Assembly: GCF_964204645.1 (NCBI RefSeq)
Contig: NC_134026.1
Span: 1,054,001-1,118,000, forward strand
Direction of reading: 5' to 3'
DNA: 64,000 nucleotides
Source: Tubulanus polymorphus
Lineage: Eukaryota; Nemertea; Palaeonemertea; Tubulaniformes; Tubulanidae
Both the position numbers and the translations under genes were made by a program. Of the stretch, positions 33,776-49,167 are shown in pieces. The first letter of the stretch is position 1. The number at the start of each line of letters is the position of its first letter. The notes below the pieces were generated by a model. It ran no database searches. It was given only the letters and a program-made list of their open reading frames with translations, and was not told the origin of the DNA.

Positions 33776-33781
33776 ATTAAA
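33776..33781 (+). terminator. Candidate KSR polyadenylation signal (ATTAAA)
   Basis: ATTAAA lies 88 bp after the KSR stop codon. It is the commonest variant of AATAAA. No transcript evidence is available, so this is a candidate only. Confidence 0.4.
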
Positions 33782-34760
33782 TGTGGTGCTTCATAAATGA
33801 TTGTAAAAGACAATTATGACATATGTAAATTAAGTTCTTTGTACGATATAATGTTGAATTAATGAATTATAATTATTATGATTGAGTCGTCGGAAGCTGC
33901 CTGGTGAACATTTTAAGTTTTTAAATAGCTTTTCTATTTTAACGACTGGCAAAAAAAAGGAAAATAATATTGGTGCTAATACAACAATGATCCATTCTGA
34001 TGACTATATTAGTTAAACAACAAAGGCTGGCTGGCTAGCGCGCTTCTGCTATGCTTGGCCCTGGTTTGTTGGTATCTATGAAAAGTCTCTAATTTATTTG
34101 ATTGTTGTTGATTGACATGTGTGTGGATAACATGCATAATAAAGGAAGATATGAATTATATGTGCATGATTATCCTTTCGAAATGCTGCCCCTGTCTTAG
34201 AGGATCTCCACTCCGTTTCGCTTATACCTTTGCAGAATATATCCAGGGCCTTGGCTGAAGCTCGTCTGAATTTTCGAATGCCCTTACAGATCAGGGAATT
34301 CCGGATTTAACCCCCCCCCCCCCCTCCATGGCAAATCTGGGAATTTCAGACTCATCGTGAAAAGTTGGGGAATTTATGGCCTGTCGTTTTTGTCAGTGAC
34401 TGAGGTGCAAGGAGCCTCTTGACTAGGAACAGCTATATATAAAAATTTCGTATATGTAAATGTCGATGCAGAATAGTTTATTTATAACGATTGTTTGTGT
34501 CTAAAATACGATTATTTGCTAGGAAAACAAGCGTTTCCATATTTGGTTCTCCTTAAATTACACAGTCATAAATGGAAGCTTATTCCGTTTACCACTTTTG
34601 TACTGTCAAATGACATCTGGGCAATTGGAGCAGATTTATTCTGTATCCATGCGAAAATATTGTTGATTGAATTATTATTGTTGATCGAACATCCTACGTG
34701 TCACACGTAGTCTGTCTATATTCGTAAGCATTGCGACAAATTTATTCTGAAGAGGAGACA
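33782..34760. other. Intergenic, KSR to sulfotransferase
   Basis: About 1 kb without coding signal. It includes a poly-C run at about 34,312-34,324 inside sequence resembling a diverged dispersed repeat (GGGAATTCCGG, GGGAATTTCAGACTC) that has relatives near 54,470-54,540. Confidence 0.5.
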
Positions 34761-36673
34761 ATGGCAAGGTATTTCTCTGGTAAGGAAATTTTCGATTTCC
34801 ATTTTTTATCGGGTTGATAAGTCAGAATATCCAATAGAGTCTGGAAGATGAAAACAAACCACGGAACGATGGGGTTATAATAAATGCAACCTGACGAATA
34901 CCATCTCCCAGGGCCGGCCGTATAGCATAGACAGTGAAACCCGAAAGTAGGTTGTTGTATATACTGTATGATATTTAAAAGGGCACTTTTCTGGGGGTAC
35001 CCCCGCCCCGCTAAATGCGGCCCTATTAGGAATTTTAATTAAGACAGATTTTAACAGATATACATTTTTTCCGACCATGACGAAATGATATGAAATATAT
35101 AATATATAGAACAAGGCAAAATTATCTTCGGACTTTTGTGCTGATTCTAGATCGGTACTTCTCGTTAATTTCGCCGGTCGCGTTTAGACGAGTTTTACTA
35201 TAGTGTCAAATCATCGGATATAATATTACACAATTATGGTTGGAACATCTAAAATCTTTAGAGTTTATGGTTTTATTTTCCTCTTTCTAGGGAAAAGACC
35301 ATGGACGTTCGTGGCTTGCGCCGTAACCGGTAAGAAATGAAAACTATATCGTTTTATTCACCGTACGTCGTTCATTACTCGTTTAACGACTGCTGTTCTT
35401 ATTTCGAATTAAACAGTTCATTTAAAATTTTCAGTTGTGGTTATATATTCACTACTGAAACCGCCGCCGGAGTTGGAGCGATACATAGCCGTGAACAGAC
35501 CTGTGGTGTATGGTGGTAAAACCACGAATGGCGATACAGTTATTAAAGTATTGCTGATAGCTCACGGAAGAGGAGGTTCTTCTCTTTTAGGTCGACTGTT
35601 TGACACGAATCCTGATGCATTTTATTTCTACGAGCCGGATCTACGCATGTTTCCAGGATACGGAACGAGGCCATTAGCAACTTTCTTTACGAAAGACGGA
35701 AGCAAAAGGTAATATTTATACACCAAATACCGAATATAGAAAATAAAACTAATGAAGAAATAGAAGCGGAATTACGTCGGTAAATATGATTTTTGTAAGT
35801 GAGAAACTATTCACAATTGACTATATACATTATTTGAATATTTTCATTGGATATATATGTACATATAGATTTGTTTTCTATGGTTACAGGTACCCATTCG
35901 ATAGTCCATCCCGTGTCAAAGAACTGATAGATAACCTGAATAGTTTGGGTAACTGTAATTTTAGTGCAACTCCTCCACCCACCCGTAATCACGAGTTCTT
36001 TTGGAAATCCGTGAAGGGTGAACAATTTCAAAAGAAGTGTTTATCATCGCCAAAATACACAAAGCAACAATGTATCGATATGTATGAACAAGAATGTCAC
36101 AATTCTAGCGTCAGGGCGTTGAAAGTTCTGCACTTCGATATAGACTTTGCTCTGAAACTTGTAAAGATCGATCCTAGTTGGCGAGTGATCAGATATGTAC
36201 GGGATCCGCGAGGTATTGTACGTTCACGATTTGACGATAATAATCCGAATGTCCAGGATTGGATGGCATTTAAGGATTCAATACTGGGAGAAGGAGAACT
36301 ATTGTGTCGGAAAATGTTAGAAAATGCTCAAAAGTATCCCAAACTCAAACAAATGTATCCGAAAAACATACAAAGATTTTCTTATGAACAAATTGCGACT
36401 AACCCAATTTCACAATCTGAGGCAATTTATCGGTTTCTGGGTCTCGAATTACCGGAATCTGTGAAATCAGCGATTAAGAAATCTACCAGCGATAGTCAGT
36501 TATTCGCCGAAGAAACGTTCTCGGTAAAGCGAAAAAATGGCACCGAAACGGCTTATAAATGGATGAAAACTCTGAAGACCAGTGACCTACAAGCGTTAGA
36601 TAAACTTTGTGGACCGGTTTTAGATTTACTTGGTTATCCTAGATTTGAAAATATTCATATTCCAGAGCATTGA
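34761..36673 (+). CDS. Golgi carbohydrate 6-O-sulfotransferase, CHST1/3-type (4 exons, 371 aa)
   Basis: Transfers sulfate from PAPS to sugar hydroxyls (Gal, GlcNAc or GalNAc of glycans) in the Golgi lumen. Exons: 34761-34779 (19 nt, start codon), 35291-35329 (39 nt), 35435-35708, 35890-36673; phases 1, 1, 2 agree and all sites are GT-AG. The two small exons join into a basic tail (RYFSGKRP) followed by a signal-anchor helix (about residues 11-27), the type II topology of this family. The 5'-phosphosulfate loop is HGRGGSSL (63-70) followed by YFYEPD, and the 3'-phosphate loop is RYVRDPRGIVRSR (from 212). N-glycosylation sequons occur near 134 and 182. The PSB reads GSSL where vertebrate members usually have GSSF. 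Which sugar is sulfated cannot be read from sequence. The first two exons are my reconstruction and less certain than exons 3-4. Confidence 0.85.
34909..35026. mobile_element. Possible hAT-like non-autonomous element in sulfotransferase intron 1
   Basis: The left end CAGGGCCGGC and right end (minus strand) TAGGGCCGCATTTAGCG are similar inverted termini. The interior carries a perfect GGGGGTACCCCC palindrome. No exact 8-bp duplication was identified, so the call is tentative. Confidence 0.35.
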
Positions 36674-36676
36674 ATG

Positions 36677-36680
<4 letters not shown>

Positions 36681-36711
<31 letters not shown>
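36681..36711. repeat. Short (TA)n tract
   Basis: About 30 bp of TA dinucleotides directly after the sulfotransferase stop codon, within its probable 3' UTR. Confidence 0.9.
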
Positions 36712-36715
<4 letters not shown>

Positions 36716-37081
36716 CTACCCTGTACATTACTTTTTTTAAAATCGTGATCAATTTCACCATAACAGACCCGGCCGCTATAGAAATTAACTGTTTATAAAT
36801 TTTATCATATTTTACAAAAATGACCCGGCCGCTGCGGCGAAACAAGGTATCATTTTTGTTTAGCCTTATATATATTTTTTACGGCAGTTCTGATATCTTG
36901 TTCTGGCTACTGCTACAGCCTCTTAAATTATATGATTTCACTACATGGAAACTACACTCAAAGCCCACTGCATTCCCGGAGGAAGGATGATTGTCAAAGT
37001 TTATTTTGGCAGATTTGTAACCCTGATAACATAACCCGGGTCCAAATAATATCGTGTTGCTAAGGTAACGTGCTGTTATTC

Positions 37082-37105
37082 AATAAATGATTGATGATTA
37101 ATAAA
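37082..37105 (+). terminator. Two AATAAA polyadenylation signals for the sulfotransferase
   Basis: AATAAA occurs at 37,082-37,087 and 37,100-37,105, about 410-430 bp after the stop codon on the same strand. Either could end this transcript. Confidence 0.5.
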
Positions 37106-37164
37106 AGTCTTTAAGGCTACAGAGTTTCACTGGCCCGCCGCTCGACTGTCAGATCTTGACCGTA

Positions 37165-37484
37165 TAGTGCTGCATATACAATTCATAGGCGGTGAACATG
37201 TGAACTAAATTGGGTGGCGCGCGCACTATTCCTACTGTGGCATGTGAAAAATAATGAGTTAGTTCACCAATTCACCGTCAACGATATGTATAGGGGCAGC
37301 ACTTGACGACAAAGATAGAAACCGGCCTGGGTCTCTGTCCCCGTATGGAATACCTCAAGGGCCATACGAGTTACGTTTATACATATATAGTCAAGTGCTG
37401 CCCCTATACATATCGTTGACGGTGAATTGGTGAACTAACTCATTATTCCTCACATGCCAGATAGTTGACCCAGGCAGGTTTCTA
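37165..37484. repeat. Nested inverted repeat (fold-back element) between the sulfotransferase and RPL6
   Basis: The left arm (37,238-37,307, starting TGGCATGTG and ending AGCACTTGAC) is the inverted complement of the right arm (37,390-37,459) with about two mismatches over 70 bp. A second inverted pair, ATAGAAACCGGCCTGGGTC at about 37,315 and GACCCAGGCAGGTTTCTAT at about 37,466, is shifted relative to the first. A diverged direct relative of the right arm starts near 37,165. No open frame is present. Confidence 0.8.
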
Positions 37485-37759
37485 TTGAACATATTCCTCT
37501 CTTCAATCAGGTATACGGATCATTACGCTATTCCAGATTAGGTAGAGCCTCATTTCATGATCTCTCATAGGGTAGAGAGTATTCCGGCAGAAACATACAC
37601 ACAAGAGAATTCAAGAATGAGTAGAGACCGATCAATTTCCTGCCAAAGTGTTCTCCGCTTATCCACGAACAACACCAGAAATGAAAATAAATCCTCGAAA
37701 TACTATGAAAACTCAAGAAAATGAAACATTTAACAGCAACACTTCCACAGATTGACCGC

Positions 37760-37765
37760 TTTATT
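37760..37765 (-). terminator. RPL6 polyadenylation signal (AATAAA on the minus strand)
   Basis: The plus strand reads TTTATT at 37,760-37,765, which is AATAAA 22 bp beyond the RPL6 stop codon. A very short 3' UTR is normal for ribosomal protein genes. Confidence 0.65.
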
Positions 37766-37787
37766 TTACACTTGTATTATAATATAC

Positions 37788-39462
37788 TTAGAATTTCATT
37801 TCATGGGGGAACTGATGATTTGAAAGTGAAAACATGGCACCCAAATAACCGAATAACATCTTCTTGTCGGGATGCGATCGAATGACTTCTAAAATCTGTT
37901 TATCGACTGTTACTTGATCTTCCTTACGTTCCTCACTAACGGTGTACTCCTAGAAATTAAATCAATCATCCAATTATTAAGTATATATCATTCGATCTCC
38001 ACTAGATAGAATCAAGGTACAGTAGACTCTGCTCGCCTTGAATCTCGCAGCACCAATAAGGTTCTTTTCTAAGCGAGTAAATTCTGTGGGCATTTGGAGT
38101 TGTGAGTTTTCAAGAAACTACCTAGAACTCTGCCACATACAATCAAGTTAAAATGGACTCTTGAGTATCTTTTCCACAAACTTGTATGATCATTCACTAT
38201 AGACCGGTAAGAAAAACTACATTAAAATTGAAGAAAACCAATTAATTTCTTACTTCTTTCTTTTCCTCGAAGATTTCTCCTTCCTGGTGTTTCGTTTTCT
38301 TGGCTTTCTGTCTCCTGAAGAAGTCGTCAGTGAGACGCTCGGGTAATTTCACAGTCTTTATGTCGACCTTAGTTTTAGTGGCGATAACGTAATTCTGGTC
38401 GATTCTTCTAAGAGGACATCCGTTGAGATGGTATGGACCTGAAAAAAAGCGTAGTTTTAGTATCTGCAAAGCGTGTAAAATGAAAGAGAGCGCAGAGAAT
38501 GAAGGCTATCCGATACCGACCTGTTACTAAAAGAAGACCTGAAGCTAATTGTTTCAAAAACACAACACGCTGTAAAATAAACAAAACACATTAGTTAATT
38601 GTTGTATATATCGATGACTTTGAACGGCATGAAGTAAAGCTGTACCTTTCCCTTATGACGACCAGCCAACAGAATAAGCACAGTTCCTGGCGTAATAGTT
38701 TTACGCAGTTTTCTTTCGTGTTTTTTGAAAGGCTTCTGACGAGTGGGCAGTCTCTTCGGGTTGTCTTCAGTCGGGTAAAAACGTGGCTATAAAAGTGACA
38801 ACGCAATTCAGTAAATACCAGTGAATATGAAGTGTATATGAGAGTGGATTAGAGTACAGTAGATTATGCTTGTCTCTCATCTCACCGGACAAGCAAAATA
38901 CTGCAATTCAGACTAGTTAAATCCTAGTTGATATATTATCTATGGTCCATCTTTCTGTAGGCAATGATATTAATTATGGATTTCTCAAAATACAAATTAA
39001 TTTAATTGGTCACAAATGATGCAAATTTATCAAAGTGGTTTCTGGTTTAGAGGGAACTGCAATATTCCACACGGACCCAAAATGTGTTCTACATGTTGAA
39101 AGCCATGCTTTAGAAAAATTTGTATTAGAATACTAAAAAATAATTGAAAAATACAATGAAATCTAGAATTTGGGAAGTGTGCTGTAGGAACATAGATGGA
39201 TGAAAGTAAGTTGTTTCACCTTTCTGTTTACAAGTACAACACGTTTTCCTCCATTCTTCTCGCCACCGATATCCTTGGTGATTTTTCTATCAGTCGATCT
39301 CTTTACGACTTTCTTCTCTCCTCCCGTTTTCTTAAGTCGGTAAATCGCACGTTTCTTGTACATCCTCGGTTGTGAGTATCTCATCACCCCGCTGGTGCCC
39401 AACACGCGGTTACGCGCGCTGTGATGAGTTTTCTTCGCTCTAGCTTTCCTTTCAGCCGCCAT
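37788..39462 (-). CDS. RPL6: 60S ribosomal protein L6 (eL6), 5 coding exons, 259 aa
   Basis: A structural protein of the large cytosolic ribosomal subunit. Exons in coding order: 39220-39462, 38646-38786, 38521-38569, 38254-38438, 37788-37949; phases 0, 0, 1, 0, all GT-AG. The start [11 protein letters not shown] gives a basic, Lys/Arg-rich N-terminus. Family signatures in order: [62 protein letters not shown] (human VPLRR), [29 protein letters not shown], and the C-terminal [13 protein letters not shown] (human ALTNGIYPHKLVF). It is shorter than human L6 (288 aa), mostly from a shorter N-terminal extension, as in many invertebrates. An acceptor-like TTGTAG 2 bp upstream of the start codon suggests a spliced 5' UTR. 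Confidence 0.96.
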
Positions 39463-39573
39463 GTCTACAATACGAAGCATTTGAAATTATTACATTTGTG
39501 CAACACAACTAAAGTCGTCTTTAGGTCCTAACTACCTATCCATCGCACAACCACACAAGTAGCTAAAATTACT

Positions 39574-39693
39574 CACAGGGCCTAGACACAGAAGGATTTT
39601 GACCCTAGTATCCTGGTACTATGTATAAAAAGACTTTATATATGTAGTAAATAGGATACTGGGGTCAAAATCATTTTATGTTAAGTCCCTGTG
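39574..39693. mobile_element. hAT-type palindromic MITE just upstream of RPL6
   Basis: A 120-bp element with ends CACAGGG...CCCTGTG. The two halves are inverted complements over much of their length (GGATTTTGACCCTAGTATCC against GGATACTGGGGTCAAAATC). An exact 8-bp duplication AAATTACT flanks it at 39,566-39,573 and 39,694-39,701, the target-site length of hAT transposons. It lies 111 bp upstream of the RPL6 start codon, in its promoter or 5' UTR region. Confidence 0.85.
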
Positions 39694-39722
39694 AAATTAC
39701 TGATCAGTAGCTAAAATAACTG

Positions 39723-39944
39723 TTAGCACGTCAAGCCATTTAGACAAATAAGGCTGGTATAAACGGGCCAATGCTTTGATAATGCATCTACAACTAAAAA
39801 ACTACCAGTTCTTTGACTGACTTTTGCCCGAAAACTTTTGGGCTTAAACTTCTCTCCAGATTTATAAACCACTCCAAGCCATGTCATGAGTCCTGTTAAC
39901 AAATCTAACGCATTTTGACAGGCATCATCTATAGAATCTTTCAT
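39723..39944 (-). other. Unassigned 73-codon open frame
   Basis: Starts MKDSIDDACQNALDLLTG and has helical, fairly coding-like composition, but I recognise no family. It lies between RPL6 and ERK5, with no clear splice partners. It could be a small gene, one exon of an unrecognised gene, or chance. Confidence 0.25.
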
Positions 39945-40063
39945 TGAAAATGAGTCTTAGAAGATAATTTCGTTATAGCTCAGATTTCACATATAATAGA
40001 TAGGCGCATGTATAATGCTGGAGTTTCGAATCGAATCGCTCCAAATATAGACTACGGTAAAGA

Positions 40064-40306
40064 ATGCATTTAATCTACAACGATTACGTGGTTTTCACTG
40101 AATATCTCTGGGATCATATATTACTCGACTGCTCGCCAGCAAAGCAGATGTTTGAGGATTTAATGAAGGAAAATTTTACTCACTGTCCCCGGAAATATCC
40201 ACGAACGGAAAAGAGCCGTACACTTCCGGTAGATAAAATATTTACCAAAATGAACCAAATGAAAATTACACTTGCTTCCAACTATCATAGAACTTATAAA
40301 ACCTGA
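40064..40306 (+). other. Unassigned 80-codon open frame
   Basis: Encodes a mixed charged/aromatic peptide (EYLWDHILLDCSPAKQMFED) ending at a stop before the ERK5 coding start. No family is recognised and there is no obvious donor or acceptor. It might be part of an ERK5 upstream transcript or an independent small gene; chance is also plausible. Confidence 0.25.
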
Positions 40307-40768
40307 AAATTATTTCAATAGATTAAAGTCAAAGATATACCTTCATAAATGAATCCTTAACTCGGAATAATATCTCTTCAAAAGAAAGTATCGATAGTTT
40401 ACCCGCAAAACTTCACTATATCTGTTACATTCGCTAATTAGTTCAACAATATGGCCGTACGTCAAATTAATTTTGACCTTTCATAGTAGTTTTATATCTA
40501 TTCAGAAGCCATTTCGCCCTGAAACTAGCTCTGATATAGAACAGTTTTTAGGTATTTATATGCATATTAGGTTTATCTTCAAAGTTCCTTCCTTTGGGGC
40601 TTTGGCCTCTTGTTGAAGAATAAGTCCGGCTTAATAATGTTCGTAATCATGGTAATAATAATCATATTTCTGATAATGCAATGCCAATGGTGCACTCCAC
40701 TCATGACCACTATCCGTAGTCAGTAACCTGTCTGCGGTTTAGTTTTTACGATCGGATATTTGGTCTAA

Positions 40769-40873
40769 CTGCAGTTTGGGTCACCTATCCACTGGGTGGC
40801 GCTAGTGTTATTAAAGAATAGTGTTATGGTAAGGTTAGGTACACAACCATTAGGGACACCTAAACTGCAGTCA
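40769..40873. mobile_element. Small inverted-repeat element upstream of ERK5
   Basis: Terminal inverted repeats ACTGCAGTTTGGGT and (minus strand) ACTGCAGTTTAGGT delimit about 105 bp. It ends about 100 bp before the acceptor of the first ERK5 coding exon. No transposase is present; the family is not assigned. Confidence 0.5.
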
Positions 40874-40944
40874 TACCGCCTATATACAGACAGCCTCTTA
40901 GTTTTCTTCCTCCAAATCACCATTGTTGTCAATCTTTATGTTAA

Positions 40945-46510
<5,566 letters not shown>

Positions 46511-46744
46511 TTCTTGTTCGTCATACATTTTATATCTGTCTCATATATGAACAAATCATGGAAATATCATAAAACACACATAATATAAGAATCGATGCAA
46601 TCTTTCTATTCTATTTAAGACAATCAATGATTCTAAATGGATATGGACGGTGGTGTTTTTGATTATTCGTACATTTTGATATTAAACATCTTTGCGTATA
46701 AGGATATTTTATGTCTCATGCTAAATAAGTGACTAATAACTACA

Positions 46745-46903
46745 AATAAATACATTGAAAAATGTGTAATATCTAAGATATATTGTGTGATTTGTTAAAC
46801 GAATTACGGAAGAGTATATCTGGTATATATGTATCTGAAGATATTCGTATATTATTTACATTATTTACCGTACTACGTGTTGTATATTTACAACGAAAAT
46901 AAA
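46745..46903 (+). terminator. ERK5 polyadenylation signals
   Basis: AATAAA occurs at 46,745-46,750 and at 46,898-46,903, roughly 240 and 390 bp after the stop codon. Both are on the coding strand; use is not known. Confidence 0.5.
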
Positions 46904-49155
46904 CATCTTTTTCAAAATATGTTGAATTGTTATTCAAGAGTTCTTATTATTTCTATTTGTGGATGGATCTCGACCAATCTGACGTAGAACTACAAAAGAA
47001 GCCAGTCTAGGAGTAACCCGTAAATCTGCTTGTAACAGCCTATTTAGCAAAATTGGTACCCCAGTAAAAACTCCAAGATTTAGGGTTTATTGGGAGACGG
47101 GTGTTCAGAGACTAGATGTGTTCACTAAACGGTTTACTGAGATAATTGTTCTCTATTCTACTCTAGCGGGTATGTCAAAGTATGCAAAAGCACCAGATTG
47201 ATACAATGCCCAATGATTGAGATAAAGAAGATTATGCCTTCAATATTAATGTAGTAAGAGCTCGTACGATGACGATTTGAGCGTTGAAAGAAAATTGGCT
47301 CGAACATCCTCCCAATTTCTGTCAGACGCTCGTAGTAAAAGTTGTAAATAGGCTCCGCCTAGTCATTCATACTTTTCGTGTCATGGAAATCAGTTAGCCA
47401 ATTAGAACGCCAGCTCGGTGCTTTTATTTTGGTTCGAGCGCTGACCAATCATTGGCCGGTGATCGGAGAAACCCCTGCATGACGTCATTATGTGGAGCGT
47501 GAAAGATGGCAGCATTCAAGCTCTCAGTGTATGAGATGAGAGAGAGAAGAAAGTTGAGTCACACATAGCGGAGGAGCTTAGTAATTATCGGCAACTCACT
47601 GACTTGTGAAGTGCTGGACATATCTCACACTAAAGCGTCATATAGGTATGTATGTCGCCATTTATTTCAATTCAATTTGAAACCGTTGCAAGGTTTTTTT
47701 TAGGCCCTGAGAAATTCTAATAACAACAACAGTGTGCCAGCCAGTTATTTTGTGCTGTGCGCAGTCTGTGTATATTGTGTTTAGTTTGAGAGATTCAGCT
47801 CCAGAATCCATCCATCATAATTGTGAGTTCACTTTCCGGTCACAATCCAAGATATATCGGTTTGTACTAAAATGCTACCATTGCCTGTTGGAATAGACTT
47901 GCATAGTAAGCATAGCCGGCCTATGATTAAGATTTAGGCCCTCCTAGGTCTAAAATCTAAATCATATAGACTAATATTTACTAACTACTCTAACGGTATT
48001 ACTAATCTAATGAGTACCCTAGTAGAGGCTGAATAGGGGAGAGTTACTGGAGCTGGAACCTACCTCTTTTGCTCAAATTAGCCTAGGCCTATATATTCAA
48101 GATTAAAGCGCCTATATATAGAGTAGGCTAAGGATAGTGAAATCCGATTGGGAATAGAATACTGGAGTGGAGATGATTTTTAGAATCTTGTCCAGTGGAA
48201 ATAAAAAAAATTATTCCTGTAGATTCCTCTATTTAGTAATCATTTACGGTATTAAAGGAAACCTAATTTGGACAAGTATTCTTCTTTCTATATCATCATT
48301 AGACCCTTACAATACAAACGGTCCAATCAATGTTTGATCAATGGTCGTAAGGTTAAGTTTTTTTAACTCTGGGGTTTGATTGAGGTCTATGCCTAATGGA
48401 TCATAGGCTTACAGTGCTTAGGCCCCTGATGGATGATACAATGGTTGCTCTTCAACCCTAAAAAGGATTTATCGTTGAATTCTGAATCAAATAGGCTTAG
48501 ATGATTCTTGATGCAGGAGCCAACTGAACAGTAGTTACCTATCCTTACCTAGATTAGCCTACCTCAAAACTGCCAGAATTATCATCAATCATAATAGGCT
48601 ACCAGTAGTTTAACCTTCCTAAAGATTAGTCTTTTTAGTTTCAGTTTATGATGGAATAACTCATTAACTGTCGTGTAAACGAACTCTGCCCCGTGGCTCA
48701 AGGGTTGCAAATTGAATGCTCTTCGTCAATATTGCATGTTCAGAATATTTGAATAACTTGTTGAGCCGAGGAGCTGTGAATCATTGAATAGTGGCAGCAG
48801 AGATTTCTGTCTGATTAGGTACGGCTTTCATTGCGGGCTGTCGTGGTAACTAACTGCATTTACGTTTTGGAAGACGTCATCTCACGGCAGAGATTCATAC
48901 GCATCCACCGCTGCTGCTGCTGCTGCGCGTATCATCGGTCAAATAGATTTAATACTCAAATATTTCAATATCAATTTCAGCTCATCCTCGCGTATGATGA
49001 CGAATAACGCCCCCTTGTGGCAGCGAATAGAATTACATTGGCAATAATGACGCATTTTGTGACCTTAGATATTTCGTTATCTTTTTCAGCTCGTCCTCGC
49101 GTATGATGACGAATAACGCCCCCTTGTGGCAGCGAATAGAATTGCATTGACGAAG
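46904..49155. other. Intergenic / probable 5' region of the LRR gene
   Basis: No coding exon recognised. Many TAGGCCT-like words occur at 47,880-48,610. A CTG triplet run lies near 48,909-48,925. A tandem duplication is described separately at 48,981-49,167. Confidence 0.45.
47390..47645 (+). promoter_or_regulatory. Candidate promoter with CCAAT boxes and CRE, plus a possible 5' noncoding exon
   Basis: The region has a CCAATCATTGG inverted CCAAT pair (47,445-47,455), another CCAAT near 47,395, and a perfect cAMP-response element TGACGTCA (47,480-47,487). Downstream a GA-rich stretch leads to a good donor, TATAG/GTATGT, at 47,645-47,646. This would suit the first noncoding exon of the LRR gene whose coding exon starts at 49,156. 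Inference from motifs only; the spliced link is not shown. Confidence 0.4.
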
Positions 49156-49167
49156 ATGATGACGCAC
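48981..49167. repeat. 109-bp tandem duplication spanning a splice acceptor and upstream ORF
   Basis: Two near-identical blocks (48,981-49,038 and 49,090-49,147), each preceded by a pyrimidine tract plus CAG, contain the same CTCRTCCTCGCGTATGATGA start. The second copy runs into the LRR gene's start codon. The first is followed by its own ATGACGCAT that soon stops. Confidence 0.85.
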
